Shown here piece by piece: positions 44,675 through 53,611 of a stretch of 64,000 nucleotides of DNA (its first letter is position 1; each line of letters opens with the position of its first letter). The DNA lies in contig JBCDBR010000018.1 in the NCBI GenBank assembly GCA_039183205.1, positions 11,644 through 75,643 of the forward strand, in the 5' to 3' direction. This DNA comes from HKCCE3408 sp039183205 (GTDB lineage Bacteria > Pseudomonadota > Alphaproteobacteria > Rhodobacterales > Rhodobacteraceae). The notes under the pieces are model-generated. The model was not told where the DNA came from, ran no database searches, and was given only the letters and a program-made list of their open reading frames with translations. A program made the position numbers and the translations under genes.

Positions 44675-45810
44675 GCTTTTTGGAATACACGGTCAAGACG
44701 ACCCCGAGCGGGCTTCGAAAGTTCCTTTACTTCAATTGGCCATTGGTGGTTTTGGTTTCCGCTGTGGCCGGCATTGGCTGTCTGATGCTGTATTCCGTGG
44801 CAGGCGGGTCGATGAACCCCTGGGCTGGCCCTCAAATCCAACGTTTTACCCTAGGCTTCGTTATCATGTTCGGTGTTGCGCTGGTGCCCATTTGGTTTTG
44901 GCGCAATATGTCGGTCTTGGCTTATGCTGGCTCTGTCTTGCTGCTGATCTACGTGGAGTTTTTCGGGTTCACAGCCGGCGGCGCACAGCGCTGGATCGAC
45001 CTGGGTTTTATGCGGCTGCAACCCTCTGAGGTTGCCAAGATAACGATCGTCATGCTGCTTGCGGCCTACTACGATTGGCTGCCGTCCGATCGCACATCGC
45101 GGCCCTTATGGGTGGCGCTTCCGGTTGCCTTTATTTTGGTTCCGGTTCTGCTGACCCTGCGCCAACCGGACCTGGGAACCGCGCTTTTGCTGATGTGCGG
45201 CGGGGCGGCGGTGGTCTTTATGGCCGGCGTGCATTGGATTTATTTCGCCGTGGCGTTGGTCCCTGCAATCGGTGCTGTGAACGCTATTTTCCTGCTGCGT
45301 GGTACCGCATGGCAACCCTTGCAAGACTACCAATATGACCGGATCGACGTCTTTTTGGACCCATCGATCGATCCACTTGGCGACGGATATCACATCACAC
45401 AAAGCCAGATTGCCCTAGGCGCGGGAGGCATGTCCGGGCGTGGATTTATGCAAGGCACGCAGACGCAAAACGACTTTCTGCCCGAGGCACAGACAGACTT
45501 TATCTTCACGACGTTGGCCGAAGAATTTGGCTTCATAGGCTCCGCATCGCTGCTATTTCTTTACGTTCTCATCTTGGTCTTTTGTATTGCCACGGCGCTG
45601 CAAACCAAGGATCGCTATGCGTCCATTCTGGCCTTCGGCATCGCCGTGTCGTTCTTTTTGTACTTCGCTGTCAACATGGCGATGGTGATGGGGCTTTTAC
45701 CGGTTGTTGGCGTGCCATTGCCGCTTGTGAGCTTTGGCGGATCGGCCATGTTGGTTTTGATGACCGCATTCGGGTTGGTGCAATCAGCCCATATTCATCG
45801 GCCGAGGTGA
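44671..45810 (+). CDS. rodA: Rod shape-determining peptidoglycan glycosyltransferase RodA
   Basis: SEDS-family polymerase that makes glycan strands with PBP2. 379 residues with about ten membrane helices. Recognised by GGAQRWIDLGFMRLQPSEVAKI, the PDLGTALLLM segment and the C-terminal GLLPVVGVPLPLVSFGGSAMLVLM. The conserved Asp of loop 4 is in FRQPDLGTA-like LRQPDLGT. ATGA overlap with mrdA shows translational coupling. Confidence 0.96.
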   Translation: MSFLEYTVKTTPSGLRKFLYFNWPLVVLVSAVAGIGCLMLYSVAGGSMNPWAGPQIQRFTLGFVIMFGVALVPIWFWRNMSVLAYAGSVLLLIYVEFFGFTAGGAQRWIDLGFMRLQPSEVAKITIVMLLAAYYDWLPSDRTSRPLWVALPVAFILVPVLLTLRQPDLGTALLLMCGGAAVVFMAGVHWIYFAVALVPAIGAVNAIFLLRGTAWQPLQDYQYDRIDVFLDPSIDPLGDGYHITQSQIALGAGGMSGRGFMQGTQTQNDFLPEAQTDFIFTTLAEEFGFIGSASLLFLYVLILVFCIATALQTKDRYASILAFGIAVSFFLYFAVNMAMVMGLLPVVGVPLPLVSFGGSAMLVLMTAFGLVQSAHIHRPR

Positions 45811-45845
45811 CGCAAGCCGTCACCTAAAACGCCAAAGGAACCCAC

Positions 45846-46778
45846 ATGCCCAACATCCTATTCGCCGCCCACACAGAAAGGTGGGATACCTACGAGACGC
45901 CGCTGCGCAAGGCGCTGTCTGAAGTGGGGCTTGGGGCGGCATGGTTGGGCATAAAGGCCGAACCGGAAGAGGTTGACTACATCGTCTACGCGCCGAATTC
46001 CAAATTGCAGGACTTCACACCCTACCTAAAGCTCAAAGCGGTCTTGAACCTTTGGGCGGGGGTTGAGGATGTTGTCGGGAACCAAAGCCTCAAAGTGCCG
46101 CTGGCGCGGATGGTCGATCCCGGGTTGGAGGAAGGCATGGTCGAATGGGTCTGCGGCCATGTTCTACGTCATCATCTCGGCATCGACGCCCACGTCGCTG
46201 GCCAAGATGGCATTTGGCGTTTGGGTGCGCCGCCCTTGGCGCGCGACCGGCGTGTGACAGTATTGGGTCTCGGCGCGCTCGGCGCAGCCTGTGCACAAGC
46301 TCTTGCTGCTTTGAAGTTCAAGGTCACCGGTTGGTCACGAAGCCCAAAAAAGCTGCTTGGCGTGCAATGCCTGTCCGGTCCGAACGGCCTTGACGACGCG
46401 CTGCGTGACGCCGAGATCGTGGTTCTTCTCCTGCCCGACACAGCCGCTACACGCAACGTCATGGATGCCGCGGCGTTTGCATATCTGGCGCCCGGAGCCG
46501 TCGTCCTTAACCCAGGCCGTGGCCCGTTGATCGACGACAAAGCACTCTTAGACGCGCTTGATGCGGGCCAAATCGGGCATGCAACATTGGACACTTTTCG
46601 GATCGAACCACTGCCCGCCGACCACCCTTTTTGGGCCCACCCCAAAGTGACCGTGACCCCGCATATCGCCTCTGAAACGCGGCCGGACTCCGCTGCCCGC
46701 GTGATTGCCGAAAATATTCGTCGAGGAGAGGCAGGCATGCCCTTTCTGCATCTCGTCGATCGCGAGCGAGGTTATTAG
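45846..46778 (+). CDS. ghrA: Glyoxylate/hydroxypyruvate reductase A
   Basis: D-2-hydroxyacid dehydrogenase of the GhrA branch: reduces glyoxylate or hydroxypyruvate with NADPH. 310 residues; Rossmann loop VTVLGLGALGAACAQALAALKFKVTGWSRSPK (split by the turn), catalytic Arg in NPGRGPLID, Glu in FRIEPLP and His in VTPHIAS. AAGGAA is before the ATG. Starts 35 bp after rodA on the same strand, so it may be read with the rod operon, though its role is unrelated. Confidence 0.92.
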   Translation: MPNILFAAHTERWDTYETPLRKALSEVGLGAAWLGIKAEPEEVDYIVYAPNSKLQDFTPYLKLKAVLNLWAGVEDVVGNQSLKVPLARMVDPGLEEGMVEWVCGHVLRHHLGIDAHVAGQDGIWRLGAPPLARDRRVTVLGLGALGAACAQALAALKFKVTGWSRSPKKLLGVQCLSGPNGLDDALRDAEIVVLLLPDTAATRNVMDAAAFAYLAPGAVVLNPGRGPLIDDKALLDALDAGQIGHATLDTFRIEPLPADHPFWAHPKVTVTPHIASETRPDSAARVIAENIRRGEAGMPFLHLVDRERGY

Positions 46779-46850
46779 CAAAGGGTGTTGCAACCGCCGC
46801 CGGCAGCGCTCCCGCCTGAATTGGCAAGGCCTAACACCGCGGACGGGCGG

Positions 46851-47618
46851 TTAGCGCAGCTTGGGCGGCCGCGCGGGGTCTTTGCCTGGCGCTTCGGGCA
46901 ATTTCGGCTGTGGTGGTCGTGGTAAATCCACCGTTAGCCCTGCCGCCATGGCGCGTTCGGCCGCCACGCCGCCTGCGGGCAAAAACGCCAGATCGACAGA
47001 TGCAGGATCAGTCCCAATGATGGCCAGCACTTCTCCGATGAGCTGCACCAGGACGGGCTCAGCCTCCTCGTTGGCGCCAATAAACGCGATGAAAGGACGC
47101 GCGTCCGAACCGCTATATTCTGCCTCAGCAAGTACCGCCGATTGCGCCAAGCCTTGCGTTGCAGCAAAGCGCGCCTCGATTTGCGGCAGGAGCGCGTCCG
47201 TCCAGCCACGCGGCGCCGCCAGGCGGCTCGGTTTACCCATCATGACTTTTGGAATGACCTGCATCTGTGCAAGCCAATCGACGGCGCTGTCCGGAAACAG
47301 GTATTCCTGCGACGTTCCCAGATTGAGACCAAGGCCGATGCCGCGATCGGCGAGCATATTCACAAGACTTCGGCCGGACAGGGCAACAAAGGGCGCACTG
47401 CTGGCGAAATCGACCAAACGCTCTTCGCGGTCGAACACCAATGCCACCTGTCCGTCACCTGCGGGAAAGAGCAGCGGCACAACCTGGCCCGCCTTGGCTT
47501 CGGCTTGGAGAAGCAGACAAAGTTCGCTTGCCGCAAGGGTTGCATAAAGCACGCGCGTCCGGCTTTCGTCCTCGGGCGTTTCTGACAGCGCTGCAACGGC
47601 GGCGTCCAGTGGCGTCAT
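46851..47618 (-). CDS. SseB-family protein
   Basis: 255-residue protein with an SseB N-terminal domain: LYATLAASELCLLLQAEAKAGQVVPLLFPAGDGQVALVFDREERL and GLGLNLGTSQEYLFPDSAVDWLAQM (in parts). The C-terminal third, ending in a proline-rich tail, is less recognisable. SseB in other bacteria is an enhancer of serine sensitivity with unclear biochemical role. Its start overlaps the UDG-family stop by 4 bp, so they form one unit. Confidence 0.85.
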   Translation of the reverse strand: MTPLDAAVAALSETPEDESRTRVLYATLAASELCLLLQAEAKAGQVVPLLFPAGDGQVALVFDREERLVDFASSAPFVALSGRSLVNMLADRGIGLGLNLGTSQEYLFPDSAVDWLAQMQVIPKVMMGKPSRLAAPRGWTDALLPQIEARFAATQGLAQSAVLAEAEYSGSDARPFIAFIGANEEAEPVLVQLIGEVLAIIGTDPASVDLAFLPAGGVAAERAMAAGLTVDLPRPPQPKLPEAPGKDPARPPKLR

Positions 47619-48205
47619 GCCAAGGCCTCGGCGACAGCGGTGCGTAAAGCCGGCAAGAGCTCTGTCTCAAACCACGGATTTTTCTTCAGCCATGCATTAT
47701 TGCGCCATGAAGGGTGCGGTAGAGGAAACGTTTTGGGTGCGTGATCCCGCCAGGCTTTAACGTGGTCGCGCACGCTCTTCCCCCGAGCAAGATGCCAATC
47801 CAACGCGTAACGGCCGACCAACAGGGTCAAAGTCGCCGGACCCAGCCCTGACAAAACCGTGCTGCGCCATGTCCGGGCGCAAAGCACCGGCGGTGGCAAA
47901 TCGGCCCCCGACATGTCGTAGCCTGGAAAGCAAAACGCCATTGGCAAAATCGCAATCCTTTCACGATCATAGAACGTCTCTGCCGTGACCCCCATCCATG
48001 CGCGCAATCGATCACCTGACGGGTCCGTAAACGGTCGACCAGAGGCATGGACCCGTGCACCCGGCGCCTGGCCTGCGACTAAAATCCTCGGCGTCGCGCG
48101 GCTCAGCCATACGACCGGGCGCGGTGCATGCTGCGTGGCCGTCGCGGCAAAGCGGTCTTTGCACAATCGGCAGGTCTCGATTTGATGTGTCAGCTCATCA
48201 AGCAT
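47615..48205 (-). CDS. Uracil-DNA glycosylase family protein
   Basis: From ATG 48205 (MLDELTHQIETCRLCKDRF) it has 196 residues. UDG-superfamily core: IETCRLC (Cys pair), motif 1 VAGQAPGARVHASGRPFTDPSGDRLRAWMG, and the C-terminal HPSWRNN motif 2 in LPHPSWRNNAWLKKNPWFE (in parts). The pattern places it in the compact family with GQAPG and HPS motifs. DNA-repair activity is inferred, since this subgroup is little studied. Upstream in-frame ATG at 48235 is less likely. Confidence 0.87.
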   Translation of the reverse strand: MLDELTHQIETCRLCKDRFAATATQHAPRPVVWLSRATPRILVAGQAPGARVHASGRPFTDPSGDRLRAWMGVTAETFYDRERIAILPMAFCFPGYDMSGADLPPPVLCARTWRSTVLSGLGPATLTLLVGRYALDWHLARGKSVRDHVKAWRDHAPKTFPLPHPSWRNNAWLKKNPWFETELLPALRTAVAEALA

Positions 48206-48245
48206 GATCAGAAGGGATAGCAGGATCGTTTGCAACGAAAAGGGC

Positions 48246-48279
48246 TAGACAAAAATTCGTTATTTCTATAATTATAGAA
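48246..48279 (+). promoter_or_regulatory. arsR promoter with palindromic operator
   Basis: TTCTATAATTATAGAA (48264-48279) is a perfect 16-bp palindrome that contains a perfect -10 box TATAAT (48267-48272). TAGACA at 48246-48251 is a fair -35, 15 nt upstream. The start codon at 48282 lies 2 bp after the palindrome, so the mRNA would have almost no leader. Binding of the encoded ArsR-type repressor there would block transcription directly; this is inferred. Confidence 0.65.
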
Positions 48280-48281
48280 TC

Positions 48282-48620
48282 ATGAAAATTGCAAATGATC
48301 TTCCCTCCCTCACATCGGCCGCGACCGCGTTTGCTGCCCTTGGTTCGGAACACCGGCTCGCGATATTGCGACGGTTGGTTAAGGCCGGACCCGATGGGCT
48401 GACAATCGGCGCTTTGGGCGAGGACGTTGATGTCTCGGGCTCGGTGCTGACGCACCACCTCAAGCAACTGGCCTCTGCCGGCCTTGTGGTGCAGCGGCGC
48501 GCGGGACGACAGATCTTTTGCACAGTAGACTTTTCGGCCGTCGAGGGGCTGTCGGACTATCTGGTTATGGAATGCTGCGCTGATCTGGGCGCTGACACAT
48601 GGGATCATCGACATGGCTGA
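48282..48620 (+). CDS. ArsR-family metalloregulatory repressor
   Basis: 112-residue winged-helix repressor: AAFAALGSEHRLAILRRL, recognition region VSGSVLTHHLKQLASAGLVVQRRAGRQIF (in parts). Near the C-terminus MECCADLGADTWDHRHG offers a Cys pair and His/Asp ligands for metal sensing, at a place different from the classic ELCVCDL site. The gene overlaps the permease start by 8 bp and is headed by a palindromic operator. Confidence 0.92.
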   Translation: MKIANDLPSLTSAATAFAALGSEHRLAILRRLVKAGPDGLTIGALGEDVDVSGSVLTHHLKQLASAGLVVQRRAGRQIFCTVDFSAVEGLSDYLVMECCADLGADTWDHRHG

Positions 48621-49641
48621 TATCACCCAAGCCCCGCGCAGCGATTGGCGCGCATTTTGGCGCCGGACGGACAAGGTTGTGCTCACCTTTTTTGCTATTC
48701 TGGCTCTCGTTGCGGTCTTCGAGCCGGCCGCAACGTCACCTGTTTTGGTGGAGGCGTGGGATCATTTCCGGGGAACCCTGCCGTTCATCCTGTTTGCAGT
48801 ATGCGCGATCGGGTTTTTGAAGGCCACCGGATCGGAACGACTGCTTGATGGCGCCTTTACCGGTCGCGAAACCCGGATGATTGGTGTTGGCGCGTCGGTT
48901 GGCGGCCTGTCCCCGTTCTGTTCTTGCGAGGTCATTCCGTTTGTCGCAGCGCTACTGACGGCCGGTGCGCCGCTGTCTGCGGTCATGGCGTTTTGGCTTG
49001 CATCCCCGCTTATGGACCCGGCGATGTTTGCCATCACCGTCGGCGGTTTGGGGATGGGGTTTGCCGTGGCAAAAACCATCGCGGCAATTTCCATCGGGCT
49101 TTTGGGCGGGCTCGTTGTGATGCTCCTGGCGCGAAGCGCAGTCTTTGCCAACCCACTGCGCGAAACAATGCAAGTCGGCGGCTGCTGCGGCGCAAAGAAA
49201 CTGTCTCTGGACTGGAAATTCTGGAGAGCGGCGAACCGCCGCATCATCTTCGCAAAAGAAGCGTGGCAGAACTTCTTGTTTCTCGGAAAATGGCTTGCGC
49301 TAGCCTATCTGCTGCAAGCACTTTTAATCCGTTACGTCCCGGCAGAGCTTATCGCGGCGATCATCGGTGGTGACGGCGTTGGACCGGTCCTTCTTGCCGC
49401 GACACTTGGTGCACCGGCCTACCTTAACGGCTATGCAGCAGTTCCATTGGTGGCCGGTCTTCTTGAACAAGGGATGAGCTCGGGCGCGGCAATGGCCTTC
49501 ATGATTTCCGGCGGTGTCAGCAGCATCCCGGCCATGGTCGCTGTGTGGGCGCTGGTGAAGCCTCGGGTTTTTGCAGCCTATCTGTCGCTGGCGATACTGG
49601 GATCGATTACCGCAGGGATCGTCTGGGGCGCTATCGCCTAG
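48613..49641 (+). CDS. UPF0718/ArsP-type permease
   Basis: 342-residue inner-membrane permease of the PF03773 (ArsP-like) family with about eight helices. Characteristic segments are GGLSPFCSCEVIPFVAALL (Cys pair), FWLASPLMDPAMFAITVGGLG and GAPAYLNGYAAVPLVAGLLEQGMSSGAAMAFMISGGVSSIPA (in parts). A cytosolic QVGGCCGAKK stretch has a further Cys pair. ArsP-type permeases export trivalent organoarsenicals; whether this one does so is open. Overlaps the arsR gene, which regulates it. Confidence 0.9.
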   Translation: MADITQAPRSDWRAFWRRTDKVVLTFFAILALVAVFEPAATSPVLVEAWDHFRGTLPFILFAVCAIGFLKATGSERLLDGAFTGRETRMIGVGASVGGLSPFCSCEVIPFVAALLTAGAPLSAVMAFWLASPLMDPAMFAITVGGLGMGFAVAKTIAAISIGLLGGLVVMLLARSAVFANPLRETMQVGGCCGAKKLSLDWKFWRAANRRIIFAKEAWQNFLFLGKWLALAYLLQALLIRYVPAELIAAIIGGDGVGPVLLAATLGAPAYLNGYAAVPLVAGLLEQGMSSGAAMAFMISGGVSSIPAMVAVWALVKPRVFAAYLSLAILGSITAGIVWGAIA

Positions 49642-49786
49642 AGTGCGCAAATGTTGGACCTAAGCGGTTAGCCTCCGCACGTGCATGCCCGTTTCGTGAT
49701 GGCCGATGTGTAGCAAATCGCGCCCAGTTAATTGCACGATAACGCCTCTTCCGGTATCGCGTTGAAAACACAACCGGAGAGCGCCG

Positions 49787-51049
49787 ATGTATCGCGTCTG
49801 GGATTTCATCTCGCAATACTCGCTTTTTCTCATCGGCGGCGCCGTCATCGCGTTGGTCTGGGCCAATATAGACGCGGAAAGTTACCATCACTTCGTTGAG
49901 TTTGAGATCTTCCATGATTTCATAATCGGTCACCTACATGTCGATGAATCGGGCCATGCCGTTCGGTCCCTGACGCTGCATTACCTCGTGAACGATGTGC
50001 TGATGGCGTTCTTTTTTGCCATTGCCGCCAAGGAAGTGTGGGAAGCCGTTGTTCTCAAGAACGGCAGCTTGCGCGGCCGGAAGGCGGCAACGCCCCTTTT
50101 TGCAACCGCAGGCGGAATGTTCGGACCGATCGCGGTTTATCTGGGTATTGCGGCGGTCTTGGGATCGGATACCTACGACGCCGTGGCCAATGGCTGGGCG
50201 ATCCCGACGGCAACCGACATCGCGTTTTCCTACCTTGTTGGCCGCATGATCTTTGGTGCAGGCCATCCGGCCGTGCGGTTCTTGCTGCTTTTGGCAATCG
50301 CCGACGATGCCGCAGGTCTTTTGATTTTGGCGATATTTTATCCCTCGGCCGAATTGGCACCTCAGTGGCTTCTGCTCAGCGCCGGCGCCGCAATTGGTGT
50401 GTTTGTTTTGGCAAATTGGCTACCCCGCCGCTTGGATCGCGGCAATCAATTGCGCCCGAATTCGACCTGGATGCGCAAAACACTCTCGTTTTGGCCATAT
50501 CTCTTTGCCGGTTGTCTCAGCTGGTATGGGTTTCAGGAATCGGGTCTTCATCCCGCCCTCGGTCTTTTGCCCATCGTGCCAACGATCCCCCATGCCGACC
50601 GGGCATTTGGCATTTTCGCCGCCGCAGAGGTCTATTTGCACGACCTGCTAAACGAGATTGAACACGCCCTCAAAGTCCCGGTCGAGATCATTCTGGGTCT
50701 CTTTGGCCTCATGAACGCGGGCGTCGAATTCAGTTCCATGGGATCGGCGACGTGGTTGGTTTTGGCCGGTTTGCTTTTGGGAAAACCCGTCGGAATATTC
50801 CTCTTCGGCTACATCGCTGCGACCACTTTGAAGCTTGGCATACCAGATGGCATGCGGCTGATTGATCTGGTCGTGATTGGATTTGTCGCGGCGATTGGGT
50901 TCACCGTATCGCTCTTTGTTGCCTCGGTTGCATTTGACGCAGGGCCGATACAGGACGCGGCAAAGATGGGCGCACTCTTTAGCTTCTTTGCCGCGGTGCT
51001 GGCGTTTTTTGTTGGGCGCGTCTGCCGTGTGCAACGGCAACACGGCTGA
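49787..51049 (+). CDS. nhaA: Na+/H+ antiporter NhaA
   Basis: 420-residue inner-membrane antiporter, NhaA family. Recognised by LHYLVNDVLMAFFFAIAAKEVWEAVV, the paired-Asp region FLLLLAIADDAAGLLILAIFY (the two Asp of the Na+ site), and ATDIAFSYLVGRM. The N-terminus MYRVWDFISQYSLFLIGGAV differs from the E. coli form but is usual in alphaproteobacteria. Monocistronic; a candidate terminator follows. Confidence 0.94.
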   Translation: MYRVWDFISQYSLFLIGGAVIALVWANIDAESYHHFVEFEIFHDFIIGHLHVDESGHAVRSLTLHYLVNDVLMAFFFAIAAKEVWEAVVLKNGSLRGRKAATPLFATAGGMFGPIAVYLGIAAVLGSDTYDAVANGWAIPTATDIAFSYLVGRMIFGAGHPAVRFLLLLAIADDAAGLLILAIFYPSAELAPQWLLLSAGAAIGVFVLANWLPRRLDRGNQLRPNSTWMRKTLSFWPYLFAGCLSWYGFQESGLHPALGLLPIVPTIPHADRAFGIFAAAEVYLHDLLNEIEHALKVPVEIILGLFGLMNAGVEFSSMGSATWLVLAGLLLGKPVGIFLFGYIAATTLKLGIPDGMRLIDLVVIGFVAAIGFTVSLFVASVAFDAGPIQDAAKMGALFSFFAAVLAFFVGRVCRVQRQHG

Positions 51050-51078
51050 CAGGCGCAGGTTGGCTCAATCCACTCCCG

Positions 51079-51109
51079 CGATCCGGCGGTATGCCGCCTG
51101 TGGATTATT
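51079..51109 (+). terminator. Candidate terminator after nhaA
   Basis: ATCCAC and GTGGAT flank a stem GGCGG-TAT-CCGCC-like inner hairpin (GGCGGTATGCCGCC), followed by TATTTG. It lies 30 bp after the nhaA stop, and separates nhaA from the kps arm. Confidence 0.5.
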
Positions 51110-51222
51110 TGCCTTGGAAGTCGACGTGTTCATCGACATAATCCTGCCCTAGAGGGTCAATAACGAAAAAAGAACTCTCTCGTCCTATCCAGGTCGACGT
51201 TTAACCGGAAGGCTTTGGCCGA

Positions 51223-51876
51223 ATGCTCGAGTTTGTGAATGTCTCGAAATCCTTTTGGACCGGGACCCAACGCAAAGTCATCTTGGATCGCGCATCTTTC
51301 CAAGTGCCGCTCGGGCGGTCTTTGGGAATCTTGGCGCCAAACGGCACCGGCAAGACCACGCTGATCAATATGATGGCCGGCCTCGAAAAACCTGACGAGG
51401 GAGAGATTTACAGGGCATGCCGGATTTCTTTCCCGCTGGGCTTTATGGGCGGCGTCATCAGCAAGCTGTCGGCGCATGAAAACGCGCGCTACATCGCCCA
51501 GCTTTACGGACTAGACCCCGATTATGTCTCTGCGTTTTGCCGTTGGCTGTGCGGAATAAAGGAATATTTCGACATGCCGTTCGGCACCTATTCCGCAGGT
51601 ATGCGCGCGCGGGTCAACTTTGCCATCATGCTGGCATTGGAGTTTGATATCTACCTGATCGATGAAGGCATGCCGGCATCGGTGGATGTCGATTTTAACC
51701 GCCGCGCCGGGGCCATTCTGTCGGACCGTCTGAAAACCTCAACCGTGGTGATCGTATCCCATCAGGCCGAAGTGTTGGAAAAGTTCGCACATCGGGCCGC
51801 TGTTCTAAAGCATGGCACGCTCCACCATTTCGACACGCTCGAAGAAGCGAAACAGCTTTATGACTACGCGACCTAA
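51223..51876 (+). CDS. kpsT: Capsule polysaccharide ABC exporter ATPase, KpsT family
   Basis: 217-residue ATP-binding subunit of a group 2-type capsule exporter. Walker A APNGTGKTTLI, degenerate signature YSAGMRARVNFA, Walker B IYLIDEGMPASVD and H-loop IVSHQAE; the MGGVISKLSAHENARYIAQLYG region is typical of KpsT/BexA/Wzt. No kpsM permease gene is adjacent (nhaA lies upstream). The kpsE start lies inside this gene's end. Confidence 0.92.
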   Translation: MLEFVNVSKSFWTGTQRKVILDRASFQVPLGRSLGILAPNGTGKTTLINMMAGLEKPDEGEIYRACRISFPLGFMGGVISKLSAHENARYIAQLYGLDPDYVSAFCRWLCGIKEYFDMPFGTYSAGMRARVNFAIMLALEFDIYLIDEGMPASVDVDFNRRAGAILSDRLKTSTVVIVSHQAEVLEKFAHRAAVLKHGTLHHFDTLEEAKQLYDYAT

Positions 51877-53611
51877 GGGCCGGAAATTCCGGATACGCCG
51901 AGGCTTTGGCGCTTCGGATGACGCAACATCGGCCGCCGCCGAAGCGGCATCTACAGATCCGGCCACGTCAGAACCGATCAATGCGCCGTCTGCGGGGTCT
52001 CAAACCGAACCGCCCGCCCAAGAAAGGCTTGCCGGCGCACCAACCAGCGACGCCGCTATCGCAAATGCAGGAGCCAAATCAGGCGGAGCGCAACCGGCAA
52101 TCGGCGGCACCGCCGATGCGGCGGACGCGGCCATGCCGCCCGCACCACCAAAGCCGCCAGACCGCCCCGGCGACGATCCGGAGATCTTGGCGATTAAGGC
52201 GGAAGGTTTGACCGGTCGGCAATTGCGCATGGCCCGACGCACGGCTCTAAAGCATGGGGTCACTGCGACCTCTGACTACGATGCCGTACGACAGTTGCGC
52301 GCCCGCGGGATCGATCCATTTGCCAGATCGAATATGCTGGAGTTGATTGTAAGCGACGATGAAAAGGCGCAAGCGTCAGGTGGCAGCCTGCCAGCGGAGC
52401 GCCAGACGACCGAACCCGCTGTCCAGCGCGCACCTGGTCTGCCGATCAGCGACAATGATCGCGCGGCAGAGATCATGGTCGTCCAACGTGACATTGCAAA
52501 ACGACGCCAGCGCCGCATGGTTTTGCTGGCGACGCGCTTGGCCTTTTTTGTCGGATTGCCGACGTTGATCGCTGCGTTTTATTTCTACGTTGTTGCCACG
52601 CCGCTTTACGCCACGAATACCGAATTTGTGATCCAAAAGGCCGAAGCGGGCGGCGGCGGCGCGAACCCGCTATCGGGCTTTTTCGGCGGGACCTCCTTCG
52701 GCACGGTCCAAGAGTCCATTGCTGTGCAGAGCTTCTTGGAAAGCCGAGAAGCAATGCTGCGCCTCGACGAGGAGTTGGGGTTCCGCGAACACTTTTCGGC
52801 GCGCAACATCGACCCGTTGATCCGGCTTGATCGCAATGCGACAGACGAAGACATGTTCGACGTGTACCGCCGCAACTTGCGCATTGGATACGATCCGACC
52901 GAAGGCCTTATCCGCATGGAAGTGCGGGCGGCAGACCCGGCCACAAGCCAACGATATTCCGAGGCCTTGATTGGCTATGCCGAAGAGCGCGTTGACCAAA
53001 TGAGCCAACGTGTGCGCGAAGACCAAATGGCCGGTGCGCGCGATAGCTTCGACGAAGCCGAAGCGCAGTTGCAAGCCTCGCAGCAGCGTGTGTTGGAGCT
53101 TCAGGAACAGCGCGGGGTATTGTCGACCGAGGCAGAGGTTTCGACAGTATTCCAACAGATCTCGACCTTCGAATTGCAATTGCAGGAAGAACGTTTGCGC
53201 TTGTCGGAACTTTTGTCGGTGGAACGACCAAACGAAACGCGTGTCGATGTCAGCCGGCAGAATATCGCGCGGCTGGAGGATATCATCGCTGATCTCCGCG
53301 GCGGTTTGACGACCGCCGACGGCGAAGATGTCTCCCTGGCGCGCATCTCTTCTGAACTTGTTGTCGCGCAGGCCGATATGGAAACCAGGCAACTCATTCT
53401 GGCCCAAGCATTGCAGCAGATGGAGACCGCCCGGATCGAGGCAAATCGGCAATCGCTTTATCTCTCGATTAGTGTGTTCCCGGTTTCTCCCGATGCCGCG
53501 GCCTATCCGAAAGCCTTTGAAAACACGCTGCTGACGCTGTTGGTCTTCGCCGGCATTTACCTGTTGCTATCGATGACGGCATCTATCTTACGTGAGCAAA
53601 TCTCAGCATGA
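51860..53611 (+). CDS. kpsE: Capsule export inner-membrane/periplasmic protein, KpsE family
   Basis: From ATG 51860 (MTTRPKGRKFRIRRGFGASDD) it has 583 residues. Residues about 20-180 are low-complexity, Ala/Pro-rich and cytosolic (SQTEPPAQERLAGAPTS), then a membrane helix (LAFFVGLPTLIAAFYFYVVA, ~215-235). The periplasmic part contains long coiled coils (RVREDQMAGARDSFDEAEAQLQ), and a C-terminal membrane helix precedes ILREQISA. Matches the KpsE/RkpR/BexC polysaccharide co-polymerase-type exporters. The N-terminal extension is longer than usual. Overlaps kpsT by 17 bp and kdsA by 4 bp. Confidence 0.9.
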   Translation: MTTRPKGRKFRIRRGFGASDDATSAAAEAASTDPATSEPINAPSAGSQTEPPAQERLAGAPTSDAAIANAGAKSGGAQPAIGGTADAADAAMPPAPPKPPDRPGDDPEILAIKAEGLTGRQLRMARRTALKHGVTATSDYDAVRQLRARGIDPFARSNMLELIVSDDEKAQASGGSLPAERQTTEPAVQRAPGLPISDNDRAAEIMVVQRDIAKRRQRRMVLLATRLAFFVGLPTLIAAFYFYVVATPLYATNTEFVIQKAEAGGGGANPLSGFFGGTSFGTVQESIAVQSFLESREAMLRLDEELGFREHFSARNIDPLIRLDRNATDEDMFDVYRRNLRIGYDPTEGLIRMEVRAADPATSQRYSEALIGYAEERVDQMSQRVREDQMAGARDSFDEAEAQLQASQQRVLELQEQRGVLSTEAEVSTVFQQISTFELQLQEERLRLSELLSVERPNETRVDVSRQNIARLEDIIADLRGGLTTADGEDVSLARISSELVVAQADMETRQLILAQALQQMETARIEANRQSLYLSISVFPVSPDAAAYPKAFENTLLTLLVFAGIYLLLSMTASILREQISA

